The position numbers were made by a program, and so were the translations under genes. A model generated the notes under the pieces. That model ran no database searches and was not told the origin of the DNA. It worked only from the letters and a program-made list of their open reading frames with translations. DNA of 64,000 bases. Origin: CAVQAH01 sp963784195. Lineage in GTDB: Bacteria > Acidobacteriota > Vicinamibacteria > Vicinamibacterales > 2-12-FULL-66-21. This document shows, one piece after another, positions 35,751 to 45,664 of this stretch. The DNA is taken from assembly GCA_963784195.1 (NCBI GenBank), contig CAWARA010000021.1:10389-74388 (forward strand), given 5' to 3'. Within the stretch, counting starts at the first letter, position 1, and every line of letters begins with the position of its first letter.

Positions 35751-36195
35751 TCACTGATGCAGGAAGACCAGAATGAATCCGACGATCCCGAGGCCGGCGA
35801 TGGTCGTCCCGATGCCAGCAGCGATCGAGCGGTGGTAGGGGCCGTACGCGGCGAACTTCTGGTGCAGCATCTCGGTCTGTTGGCGATACTCGATGATCGC
35901 GAGGATCAAACCGCCGACGCCGAGACCGATCATCACCAGCCCGACGCCGCGCGGCGTGAGGAGATGCGTCCGTGTCGGCGGCGCCCTGCCGCTCCTGGGC
36001 CTCGAAGAACTTGTAGATCGTGAAGCCAAACGAAATCAGCGACGTCGCCGTTCGGATCCACGCCATCAGCGTGCGATCGAGGGCAACGATTGTCCTGGTC
36101 ACCGCGAGCCCGGTGCGCTCATCCGCCAGGTGCGTTCGGTCCTCGGCGAGCTTCGTGCGCTGCTGCGCGAGCTCGTTTGAGGTGGGTTCTGCCAT
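35751..36195 (-). CDS. YidH-like (DUF202) inner-membrane protein (frameshifted)
   Basis: About 147 aa. N-terminal helical charged segment (RTKLAEDRTHLADERT) runs into ALDRTLMAWIRTATSLISFGFTI, the DUF202 signature. At ~35970 the frame shifts by one base, after which PRGVGLVMIGLGVGGLILA and GTTIAGLGIVGFILVFL supply the second and third membrane helices. Function of YidH proteins is unknown. Confidence 0.82.
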
Positions 36196-36287
36196 GATGC
36201 GCTACCTTCGCCGGCCGCCGCCACCGCCAAAATGGCGATCGTTTTGGCGGACTGTCAGCCTCGTGGTCACGTCCTGATGCCTGATCG

Positions 36288-37264
36288 TCAGGGCGTGGGT
36301 AGCTTCAGCGGCCTGGTCAGGAACGTGCCGCTGATGAACAGCGCTCCGCCCTGCGTCGTCGTGCGCGCATAGGTCTCGAAATAGTACGCCACACGCACGA
36401 AGCCATAAACCGTATTCTTGCGAGCGATTGCCAGCGTGGCCTCGGGACCAACCGCAAACACGCGGTTCTTGCCCCGGATGAGCACTCCCGGCAGTCCATC
36501 GATTTCGTCGTCGCTCAACTTGAACGCCGCGTAGTAGGCCAATCCGAAGGTCAGGCCGCCCTTGAGAAAGTCGCCACCGACGCCACCCTCGAGACCCAGC
36601 TGACTGCCTGGTTGCGTGTTGCTGTCTTCTTTCTTCGTCGAAAAAATGAAGCTAGCCATCGTCGCGGCGTGATACTGCCTGGCCTCGGTCAGATAGACTG
36701 TGGACCCAAACCCGAATTCGTTCCCCCACATCCCGAAACCCGTGTTGTCGTTGGCGCCGTCCGTATATCTGCCGGTCGGAATGTAGATCGTGTAGTTGAA
36801 CTGCGCAGTCGGCCCGCTTCGAGTGCCACCCGAGGTTGATCGGCGCGACCGCCGAGTCGGTCAACCCTGCACCGGGATTTGCGTCGATCTCTGTGCCCTG
36901 GATGCGGTTGTTCGCGCCGACCGGAAACAGCACCTGAAAAGCCGTAGTTGCCGCCAAGGATTTTCTTCGTCGTGACGTGCAGGTATCCCACTCCGAACAG
37001 AGCGACGAGTCGAGGTTGGCGGTGAACGGCAACTGGTTTCCGTCGCGGTCCCGCACGTCGTCGGCCGAGTAGAAATACAGAACGGGCGCGGCGATGTAGC
37101 CGCCTGGGGGCGGCTGGGAACCGGATTTCAGGCCCACGCCACCCTTGAGGTGCTGCGTGTTCAGTTGTGCGTGCGCCGGCGCCGCCATGGCCAGGCTGAG
37201 CGCCACAGCGGACGCCCGCGACCCAACCGGAACCTGTTGCAAGCCTGCTCAATACTCTCCGCAT
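36288..37264 (-). CDS. MetA-pathway-of-phenol-degradation-type outer-membrane barrel (multiple frameshifts)
   Basis: About 320 aa after joining at least four indels, near 37225, 37010, 36945 and 36800. Start ATG 37264 has CAGGAG upstream. Pieces in order: signal peptide (ALSLAMAAPAHAQ), LKGGVGLKSGSQPPPGGYI, LFGVGYLHVTTKKILGGNYG, FQVLFPVGANNRIQG, NYTIYIPTGRYTDGANDN, MWGNEFGFGSTVYL, then LEGGVGGDFLKGGLTFGLAYY. This is the SphA/MetA_deg-like outer-membrane family, often tied to uptake of aromatic or hydrophobic compounds. No catabolic genes are adjacent. The density of breaks is the highest in the window. Confidence 0.75.
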
Positions 37265-37361
37265 GCAATGCTCCTGCCTCTCTGTCGAATGTCAATCCTT
37301 ACGCGAACGGCCATCTTACCTTGTCCGTACCCGCGCCTCTCGCCTGTCACTACGTGGCGCC

Positions 37362-37760
37362 TTATAGCACCTTGGTGTTATCGCTCGGGCCCGCCGCCGG
37401 GAACGACCTGATGAGACCCAGAAGCACGTCGATGTCAGCTGCCTTGTCCAGATAGCCGGCGCACCCCATTCGATTCGCCTCGTCACGCACGCGTTCGTCG
37501 TCGAACGCGGTCATGACGATGACTGGGAGACGGGAGCCATGAGCTCTGAGATGACGCTGCAGATCGAGCCCGGACATCCCGCCGAGGTGAATATCGAGCA
37601 ATAAGCAATGGGCATTTCGAACCGGCGGCGACGCAAGGTAGGCCTCTGCGGAGCTGTACGTAGCGGTGTCGAATCCGGCGGCGCGAAGAACCCGGCCAAG
37701 GGCTTTCAAGGTCGGGAGATCGTCCTCGACCACCACGATGAGCGGGGCTGGCATCGCCAT
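37362..37760 (-). CDS. Single-domain response regulator
   Basis: 132 aa receiver without output domain: acidic pair in VVVEDDLPTLKAL, phospho-acceptor in CLLLDIHLGGMSG, Thr in VIVMTAFDDE, Lys in GYLDKAADI. FixJ-like receiver subtype. It follows the kinase/regulator gene by 56 bp on the same strand and probably belongs to that phosphorelay as a sink or shuttle. Confidence 0.88.
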   Translation of the reverse strand: MAMPAPLIVVVEDDLPTLKALGRVLRAAGFDTATYSSAEAYLASPPVRNAHCLLLDIHLGGMSGLDLQRHLRAHGSRLPVIVMTAFDDERVRDEANRMGCAGYLDKAADIDVLLGLIRSFPAAGPSDNTKVL

Positions 37761-37816
37761 GTGGATACGCCAGCAGAGTACGCGCGAAGCGGGCGACGCG
37801 CGATAGCGTCTTAGTA

Positions 37817-39527
37817 CTACCGGACACGACCCTGGGGCGCGATAGCCAAATCCGCTGCCATCCGCACGAGGTCAGCGATGGAGTCGGCGCGCATCTTCTC
37901 GAGGACCCGATGACGGTGGATCTTGGTGGTCTGCTCCGAAATCCCCAGATCGAACCCGACCTGTTTGTTCAGCTGACCGCTGATCAGGTGGGCAAAGACC
38001 TCCTGCTCGCGAGTCGTCAGCCGCTCGTACCGTGCCCGCAGATCAGAAAGCCGCCCCCGCTTTTCACGCTCGACATCCGCGCGGTCGATGGCGCGGGCGA
38101 CCGCGTCCAGCAGCTGGCTGCCGTCGGCAGTCTTGGTGAGAAAGTCGACCGCGCCGCCCTTCATGGCCGCCACCGATTCCTGCACGCCGGCCCGGCCGCT
38201 GAGGAAAACGACCGGAAGAGGATCCTCGGTCTCGGCAAGCAGCCGCTGAACGTCGAGGCCGCTCGTACCGGGCAGCTGGAGGTCGAGCACGACACACCCG
38301 GTCGAGCGCGTCGGCGCCGCGGCAAGGAAATCCGCTGCGGTGCCGTAGGTGCGGACGGCGTACCCGGCCGCCTGCAGAAACCGCGCGGTGGCGTTGCGCG
38401 CGGATCTGTCGTCTTCGACGATGTGCACGACGGGACGGGTTCGTTCGGCTGTACTACGCGTGATCATGTGCTGGATCCTCAGGGTACTCGCGGTCGGAAC
38501 GGTGAACCTGACGGTCGCACCCTTGTCCGGATTGTTCTCCGCGTGAATCTTTCCGCGGTGCGCTTCGATGATGCTTTTGGCGATGGACAGTCCCATGCCC
38601 ATGCCTTCGACCTTCGTGGTGACGAACGGCTCGAAGATGTGGGCCATCGCGGACGGAGCAATGCCGGCACCCTTGTCACGAACCGCAACGGCGATCTCCC
38701 CGTTCCTCGTCGAGGTCGCAACGTGCAGCCGGCGCTCGGTTTCGGGCGTGTCGATCATCGCGTCGAGCCCGTTGAGTACCAGATTCAGGAGGACCTGTTG
38801 CAGATGCACGCGATCGCCGGTGACGATCGCAGGGCTGGCCTTCAGGTCGGTTTCCAGCCGCACGCTCTTGATCATCGCGGCCGGCACGACGAAGTCGACG
38901 GTTTCACGAACGACATCGTTCAGGTCGACCGCCTCGTTGGTGGTTTCGCGCTTGCGCAGGAGCGTCCGCATCCGGCGGATGATCTCGGCGGCGCGCTGGT
39001 CGTCCTTGCGGATGTCCTCCACGATTTCCTTGAGCTCGTCGTTGACGGGCCGCCCCGACGCGAGCAGCATCTTCGCCGCTTCCGAATTTCGCAGGATGGC
39101 GCCGAGCGGCTGATGGAGCTCGTGTGCGAGCGACGCGGTGAGCTGGCCCATCGCGGCCAGCCGGTCCATGTGCGCCATGGTGGCCAGGTGGTGACGGACC
39201 TGCAGCTCGGCCTGCTGTCGGCGGCGATGCTCGAGCATGAGCTTGCCTGAGAGAAAGGCCAACGCGACGATCACAGCGGCTGCGCCCAGGGCGTAAGTCT
39301 CCGTCCATCCACGGGCCGCGCCGGTCTCGGCCGGAGCCTCGGTCTGGTGGTGCGCGTCTCCCATGCCGCCGAGATCGCGCTCCCGCCAGGCGAGAACAAC
39401 AGGGGGTGGAGTCCCAGCGATCGCCATGTCCGGAATCACGAAGCTCTCCCGGCCATGCGGAAGCATTGGGTTGGCACAGCAGGAGGAGGCCGGCGACGGC
39501 CGCCGATACGAGGCTTGCGGGACGCAT
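37817..39527 (-). CDS. Sensor histidine kinase read through into a FixJ-type response regulator (frameshifts)
   Basis: The long frame is HisKA-HATPase-receiver-LuxR HTH. Kinase: membrane helix AAAVIVALAFLSGKLML, H-box LAHELHQPLGAI, NLVLNGLDAM, DKGAGI, GMGMGLSIAKSI. Regulator: MITRSTAERTRPVVHIVEDD, CVVLDLQLPG, DFLTKTADG, and the helix-turn-helix LTTREQEVFAHLISGQ. The signal peptide (LVSAAVAGLLLLCQPNASA, ATG 39527) is one frame away, broken at ~39460. At the kinase/regulator join the alternative frame reads EYPEDPAHDHA-stop, overlapping the regulator's ATG. Two coupled genes are therefore as likely as a true fusion. Confidence 0.85.
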
Positions 39528-39876
39528 CGAAGCGCCTCCCAAGGATTCAAACCATGCGCCACCGACCACCCTCCCGGCGAGGAAGCCCGTCAATCATCGT
39601 TGCCGGTTAAGTCGCTGCAAATGCTTATCGATTCAGTACTTCCGAGTTGTAACGGGGCTGTTGTGCGCGGAGAGCGGCCACGACGCCAGTCGCGGCGCCA
39701 CGACCTCTCGTGGGGCGATTGAGACCCAAGAGGGAACCTTCAGGCTCTGCGGCAGCTGGCTGGACCGACTTGCCTGGACTGGTGATGAATTCGGAGATGC
39801 GGCGATTCGCACCACCACTTGCGCGTTCTGTCGCCGGCTCGCCTCGAACGACTCCATTGCGGACTATCGTCGAATC

Positions 39877-41661
39877 GTGACCCTCACGCTTTCGCTCCTC
39901 ACCGCAGTCTTCCACTTCATGGCTGCGGCTCCCGAACAGGGCGCGCCGGTTCGCCACCCAGTTCTGGCCTGGCGATTCCAGACTCGCGGACCCGTTCGAT
40001 CGTCACCGGCCATCGACGGCGGCACCGTGTACGTCGGCGCAAACGACGGCCGTCTGCACGCGATCGATCTCGCGTCGGGAACGACCACTTGGACGACGGC
40101 GATCGGCGGTGCTGTCGCGTCGACACCGGCGCTCTCAGCCGATCGCGTGTTCGTGAGCACACGCGGCAACACCGTCGTCGCACTTGCCCGCTCCTCAGGC
40201 AAAGAGATCTGGCTCACCCGAACCGGATCGGATGTCGCAACACATCCTGGCGGCGAACACTGGGACTATTTTTCGTCGTCACCGATCGTCGCCGGCTCGG
40301 CCGTCATCGTTGGAAGTGGTGACGGGCAGCTTCACGCGCTTCGCGCCGAGTCGGGCGCGGTGATGTGGACGTTCAAGGCCGACGGCCGCATCCGTGGTTC
40401 GCCACGCGTGAAGGATGGAACGGTGGTCTTCGGGACGATCCGTGGCAGCGTGTACGCCGTTTCGGTTGCTGATGGACGTCAGCGTTGGCGCTTCGAGACT
40501 GACGGTTACCGCATCGATTCCGCCGCCGCCGGCTTCGATCGGACCAGCGTGATCGCGTCAGCCGCATTCTCCGATGACCTCGTGTACATCGGCGGCCGGG
40601 ATGGACGGTTCTATGCGCTCTCCATTGCCGATGGCCGCGAGCGCTGGAGAGCGAAGTACGAGCCGTCGTGGGTGATCGCAGCGGCGGCCGTCGCGGGCGA
40701 TATGGTTATTGTCGCGACGTCCGATGCGCAGTGCGTGGTCGCAATGGATGCGAAGTCCGGCCAGGAGCGCTGGCGGTACGACGCGAAGGCTCGCGTGCTC
40801 TCTTCGCCGGCGCTAGCCGGCGATCAGGTTCAGGTCGGACTCGAATCGGGCACCATGGTCTCCCTCGATCTCACCTCCGGTGCCGAGCGGTGGCGCTATC
40901 AGACCGATGGACCAATCCTCTCGTCACCTGCGCTCGCATCTGGCGTCGTCGTCGTCGGAAGTGACGACGGCGGTGTCTATGCGTGGAGGGAGTCGGCACG
41001 TGGCGTGAGCCGGGCGGTCTTCTGGGATGCGTCCCGACGCAGCCGGGCGTTTACGCCGGACGTCAGCGAGCGCATTGCGAAGCATTTCGCTGCCGCTGGA
41101 TACGAAACGCTCGCTGCCGACTCGCTCGCCACCTATCTGCGCGAGCGCATCGCCGACAAGCGTCCGAGCGTCGTGGTGTTCGCGCTCGACGATCTTCCGG
41201 ACGATGTGGCAGATGATCCGAACGCGTCGCTGCTTCGGCAGTATCTCGACGCTGGTGGAAATGCGATCTGGCCTGGCGTAGTGCCGCCAGGCTACGTCCG
41301 GCGCAACGCCGATGGTAAACCCGTCGAGATCCGAGGCGATGCGCCGTTACGCATCACAGGTGTCGCGCACGATCTGGGAAATGGCGACGCATACGGCCTG
41401 ACGATCGCGCCCGGCGGGACGGCTCTCGGCCTGACGACATGGTGGCTCGCACGCGGTGAAGCACGAAGCCAGGACGTCACGACCGTGCTGGCCACTGACG
41501 AATTCGGACGCGCGGCGGCGTGGGTCAAGGGCTACAGTGGTCCGCCGGGCACTGGCTTCGTTCGGCTCTGGGGGAGTACCGGTATCCTCACCGATCTTCA
41601 CCTCCGCGAGATGAGAACGGCGGTGGAACGCGTCGTCGCAGCGTCGGCTTCAGCGCAGTAG
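39877..41661 (+). CDS. PQQ-type beta-propeller protein with C-terminal extension
   Basis: About 594 aa from GTG 39877. Hydrophobic start (LTLSLLTAVFHFMAAA) may be a signal. Seven or eight PQQ-like blades: DGGTVYVGANDGRLHAIDL, GKEIWLTRTG, DGRQRWRFETDG, SGQERWRYDAKAR, SGAERWRYQTDG and so on. After ~residue 370 comes a ~220-residue alpha/beta part (VFALDDLPDDVADDP, QYLDAGGNAIWPG) that looks like a GATase-like or flavodoxin-like fold. Cofactor binding is not shown. It pairs with the next gene, also a propeller. Confidence 0.8.
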   Translation: MTLTLSLLTAVFHFMAAAPEQGAPVRHPVLAWRFQTRGPVRSSPAIDGGTVYVGANDGRLHAIDLASGTTTWTTAIGGAVASTPALSADRVFVSTRGNTVVALARSSGKEIWLTRTGSDVATHPGGEHWDYFSSSPIVAGSAVIVGSGDGQLHALRAESGAVMWTFKADGRIRGSPRVKDGTVVFGTIRGSVYAVSVADGRQRWRFETDGYRIDSAAAGFDRTSVIASAAFSDDLVYIGGRDGRFYALSIADGRERWRAKYEPSWVIAAAAVAGDMVIVATSDAQCVVAMDAKSGQERWRYDAKARVLSSPALAGDQVQVGLESGTMVSLDLTSGAERWRYQTDGPILSSPALASGVVVVGSDDGGVYAWRESARGVSRAVFWDASRRSRAFTPDVSERIAKHFAAAGYETLAADSLATYLRERIADKRPSVVVFALDDLPDDVADDPNASLLRQYLDAGGNAIWPGVVPPGYVRRNADGKPVEIRGDAPLRITGVAHDLGNGDAYGLTIAPGGTALGLTTWWLARGEARSQDVTTVLATDEFGRAAAWVKGYSGPPGTGFVRLWGSTGILTDLHLREMRTAVERVVAASASAQ

Positions 41662-41704
41662 CCCGTGAACGCACATCTGACTGAAGCGGTGAGAGAATGT
41701 TCGC

Positions 41705-42943
41705 GTGCGAATGCACCCCGCCCCGGGACTCCTCGTTCCGATCGTTGCGCTGCTGCTGCACGCCGCTGACGCTCGCGCTCAGGATTGGCCGCAGTTCCGC
41801 GGCCCCACCGGTCAGGGAGACACCACCGAGCGCGGCCTTCCCGCCGAGTGGAGTGAAACGCGAAACATTGCCTGGAAGACTGCCGTGCCTGGCCGCGGCT
41901 GGTCGTCCCCCGTCGTCGCGCATGGCCGGGTTTGGTTGACGACGGCGACGACAGACGGACGCGACGCCTCGCTCCGGCTGGTCGCCTACGCGATAGATTC
42001 GGGTCAGGAAGCGCTCAACGTCGAAGTGTTCCGGCTTCGAAACGCCACGCTGCTGAACGAGAAGAACAGTCACGCGTCGCCGACACCGGTTGTCGACGGC
42101 GAGCGCGTCTACGTGCACTTTGGAGCCGAAGGCACGGCAGCGGTCACTATCGCCGGCGAGATTGTCTGGAAGACGCGCCTGCGCCACGAGACGCAGCACG
42201 GCGGCGGAGGCTCGCCTGTCGTCCACGGCGACCTGCTGATCGTCAGTTGTGACGGCTTCGAAGATGCGTTTGTGGTGGCGCTCGACAAGAACACCGGCAA
42301 GCAGCGGTGGAAGACGTTCCGGCGCCGGCCATGGTCGCAGGCGTACACGACGCCGCTCGTGATTCGCGTCGGCGACCGCGATCAGATTGTCAGCGTCGGC
42401 GCGCATCATGCGGCCGCCTACGATCCGGCCAATGGCAAGGAGATCTGGCGGGTCAGCTACGCGGACGGGTTTTCGAACGTGCCGCGGCCGGTCTACGGAC
42501 ACGGCCTCGTGTTCATCACGACCGGATTTCAACAGCCGGCGCTGTTGGCGGTTCGGCCAGACGGGACGGGTGATGTGACACGAAGCCACGTGTCTTGGAC
42601 GCTGCAGCGAGCCGCCCCGCTCACGCCCTCTCCGCTCCTCGCCGGCGACGAGCTCTTCATCGTGAACGATGCCGGTATCGCCTCCTGTCTCGATGCGCGC
42701 AGCGGCAAAGTTCACTGGATACAACGCCTGGGGGGAACGTTCTCGGCGTCACCCGTTCTAGCCGATGGTCGCATCTACTTCCTCAACGAGGACGGCGTGA
42801 CGACAGTCGTTGCTCCCGGCACCACGTTCCGCGTCCTCGCCACGAACCCATTGCCCGGCCCCGCGCTCGCCTCGATGGCCGTCAGCCATGGATCGCTCTT
42901 CGTACGCACGGCCTCACACCTCTATCGCATCGCTACGCCTTAA
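41705..42943 (+). CDS. PQQ-type beta-propeller exported protein
   Basis: 412 aa from GTG 41705. Signal peptide LLVPIVALLLHAADARAQ, then DWPQFRGPTGQGDTTE, the standard beginning of acidobacterial and planctomycete PQQ-like propellers. Blades continue with WSSPVVAHGRVWLTTA, AYTTPLVIR, RDQIVSVGAHHAAAYDPANG, SPLLAGDELFIVNDAGI and SPVLADGRIYFLNEDG. Probably a periplasmic scaffold or BamB-like propeller, not a dehydrogenase, because no quinoprotein metal site is seen. 43 bp after the preceding propeller gene, so likely co-transcribed. Confidence 0.85.
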   Translation: MRMHPAPGLLVPIVALLLHAADARAQDWPQFRGPTGQGDTTERGLPAEWSETRNIAWKTAVPGRGWSSPVVAHGRVWLTTATTDGRDASLRLVAYAIDSGQEALNVEVFRLRNATLLNEKNSHASPTPVVDGERVYVHFGAEGTAAVTIAGEIVWKTRLRHETQHGGGGSPVVHGDLLIVSCDGFEDAFVVALDKNTGKQRWKTFRRRPWSQAYTTPLVIRVGDRDQIVSVGAHHAAAYDPANGKEIWRVSYADGFSNVPRPVYGHGLVFITTGFQQPALLAVRPDGTGDVTRSHVSWTLQRAAPLTPSPLLAGDELFIVNDAGIASCLDARSGKVHWIQRLGGTFSASPVLADGRIYFLNEDGVTTVVAPGTTFRVLATNPLPGPALASMAVSHGSLFVRTASHLYRIATP

Positions 42944-43115
42944 GCTGTAGCGCACACGTTCAGTTTCTGAACCCCTGCAGTAGAATCACGTCCGCGGGCA
43001 CTTGACCGAGACAGCCGTCGACCTGGAAGGGTGTCCGGGATTTGTCCGTTCATCGTTAATAGGGGTGGACGACTGCTCGCCGAGCGGACACCCTCGCCTG
43101 ACGAAGGACGCCTCC

Positions 43116-45596
43116 ATGGTGCCGGCTGAAGAATCCGTTCACGAACTGGCTGGGGCGATTCTGGACGGTTCCCCAATCGACTGGCAGCTGGCCGATTCGT
43201 GTGCCGGCGAAACCGATCGGACGCTGCTCGAACAACTTCGGGTGCTGGCCGCGATCGCCGACGTGCACCGCCGTCCGCTCGAAGAAGACACCGGGCTCCG
43301 GGAGTGGGGTCCCCTTCGTGTTCTCGAGCCAATCGGACGTGGCGCTTTCGGAGAGGTCTATCGCGCCTGGGACACACGGCTCGACCGGGAAGTGGCCCTG
43401 AAGCTCCTGCCTTCCACATCGCTCCGCAGACGAAACCCGAGCCACGACCATCATCGAAGAAGGGCGTCTCCTGGCTCGCGTGCGCCATCCCAACGTCGCC
43501 ACGATTTACGGCGCTGAGCGGATCGGCGATCGCGTGGGCCTGTGGATGGAATTCATCGACGGCCAGACGCTCGAACAGACGATCCGTGACGGAAGGCAGT
43601 TCACGGAGGCGGAGGCGCTGGCGATCGGCAGCCAGCTCTGTGCCGCAGTGGCCGCCGTTCACCAGGCCGGACTGCTGCACCGGGACATTAAAGCGCAGAA
43701 CATGATGATCTCCGGTGACGGGCGGGTCGTGCTCATGGACTTCGGGGCCGGTCGCGAGCTGGGCGACGCCACAGGCGACGGGCTGACCGGCACCCCGTTG
43801 TATCTCGCGCCCGAACTGCTCGAAGGCCACCCGGCCACGGTGTCGAGCGACGTCTACGCATGTGGTGTCGTGCTGTATTACCTGCTTACGGGTTCCTTCC
43901 CGATCTGCGCCAGGACGCTGCCTGAGCTCCGCGCCGCGCACGAACGCGTCGAGCGAATTCCGATCGCGCAGCGGCGTTCCGATCTGTCCGCCCCCTGTGC
44001 GGTCGTCATCGAGCAGGCGCTCGATCCGGATCCATCGCAGCGCTATCACAGCGTCAACGAGCTACGCGCTGATTTGTCGCGGCTCGCGCCCGACGCCGGG
44101 GGCGCCCCTAGGCCGCGAATTGTGGCGATGACCGCGCTGGCCGCGGGGTTGATGCTGATTTCTGTCGATTCGGTGGCGCGGTTCTCGGGGCGTTCCAGCC
44201 CCCTGCGCAGCGGCCTTGCGGCCATCGGTCTGATGTCGCCGGCGTCAGCTCCTGCAGCACTCGCCAATCCCGTCATCGCGGTCCTGCCCTTCACGAACCT
44301 GAGCAGCGAGGCCGGCAGTGATGTATTCGTTGCAGGCCTTGGGGTCGAAGTGCAGAGTCAGCTGGCAGCTATCGATGGTCTTCGCGTGCTGTCACAATTG
44401 TCGTCGTTCTCGTTCAAGGACCGCGCGTTTGACCTGCCGGAGATCCGGCGCGTTCTCGGTGCCAATCTCGTGCTGGCCGTCAGTGTGCGGCGATCGGGAA
44501 ACCGCCTGAAGGTCGATCCGCAGTTGATTCAGACGGCGGACGGTGCCGTGATCTGGGCGGATGCGTTCGATCGCGACCTGAAGGACGTCTTCGCCATCCA
44601 GGAAAGCATCGCGCTTGCGATCGTCAACAAACTTCGGTTGTCTCTCGGGCGCGGTCAGCGACGTTACAACACTGACCTTGCGACCTACGATCTCTACCTG
44701 AAAGCGCGCTCGCTGGTTGGCTTCAAGGATCCGGACAACGCAGGGGCGGCAGCCGCGCTCTTCGAACAGGTGATTGACAGGGATCCCAATTACGCACCCG
44801 CGTATGCCGGTCTGGCGGACGCGAACGCATTTGCGTCGCGGACCTATCTCGCCACATTCCAATCGACAAGGCTTACGCGACCATGCGCTCCGCTTCCGAC
44901 AGGGCCATCGAGCTCGATCCGCTTCTGGCCGAGGCGCACGCGGCGAAGGGTCTCGTGCAGGCGAGCGAGTACGAATGGACAAAAGTCTGAGGAGTCATTC
45001 GAACGTGCCATCTCTTTGAACCCGAGCCTTACCCAGAGCTACACGAACTTCGTGATGTGCACGCTGCTTGCCGCTCGGCAGGTTCGACGAGGCGCTGCGG
45101 GTGCTTGAAACGGCACGCCGCAACGATCCGTTGTCGCTCGACGTACAGCGACGTCGCCGCGATGGTGCACCTGTTCGCCGGACGCTTTGCTGAGTCGATT
45201 TCGGCGTTTGAAGCGGTGTCGAGCATTGATCCCGAGCTTCCGTTCCTGAAGAAGGATCTGGCGAGAGCCCTGATGTTCGGCGGACGGGTTGCTGAAGCAC
45301 TCGCGATGTACGAACGTGAGAAGAACCCGCCGCCTCACTATCAGGCGTTCGCGCACGTGATGGCCGGGAATCGGTCAGCCGCCGAACGGCTGCTGAACGC
45401 GCACAAGGGATTTCCCGTTCGTGAGCTCGGCATCTACACTGCGCTGGGAGACATGGACGGCGCGTTTGACGCGCTCGAGCGGGCGCTCGTCAGCGACCCG
45501 CAGCGCATCGCGCTGTTCCTGATGTCGCCTGAGATGGCGGCGGTTCGCGCCGACGCACGCTTCGCATCGGTCAGACGACGGCTGAAACTGCCGTGA
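43116..45596 (+). CDS. Membrane Ser/Thr protein kinase with TolB-like and TPR region (several frameshifts)
   Basis: About 825 aa from ATG 43116, read across breaks at ~43424, ~44858, ~44983, ~45075 and ~45145. Kinase domain: IGRGAFGEVYRAWD (P-loop), VALKLLP (Lys), LLHRDIKAQNMM (catalytic Asp), VLMDFGAG (DFG) and LYLAPELLEG. Membrane helix VAMTALAAGLMLISVDSV follows. Then a TolB-like/FlgO domain (NPVIAVLPFTNLSSEAGSD) and TPR-like repeats (RAIELDPLLAEAHAAKGL; SFERAISLNPSL). This is the eukaryotic-type kinase layout common in Acidobacteriota, probably phosphorylating cytoplasmic targets in response to envelope signals. Confidence 0.88.
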
Positions 45597-45664
45597 TCAC
45601 CAATCCAGCTTGACGCCAAGGCGCATGATCCGAGGCGGCACGATGTTGAGTGGGCGGAGGAAGG

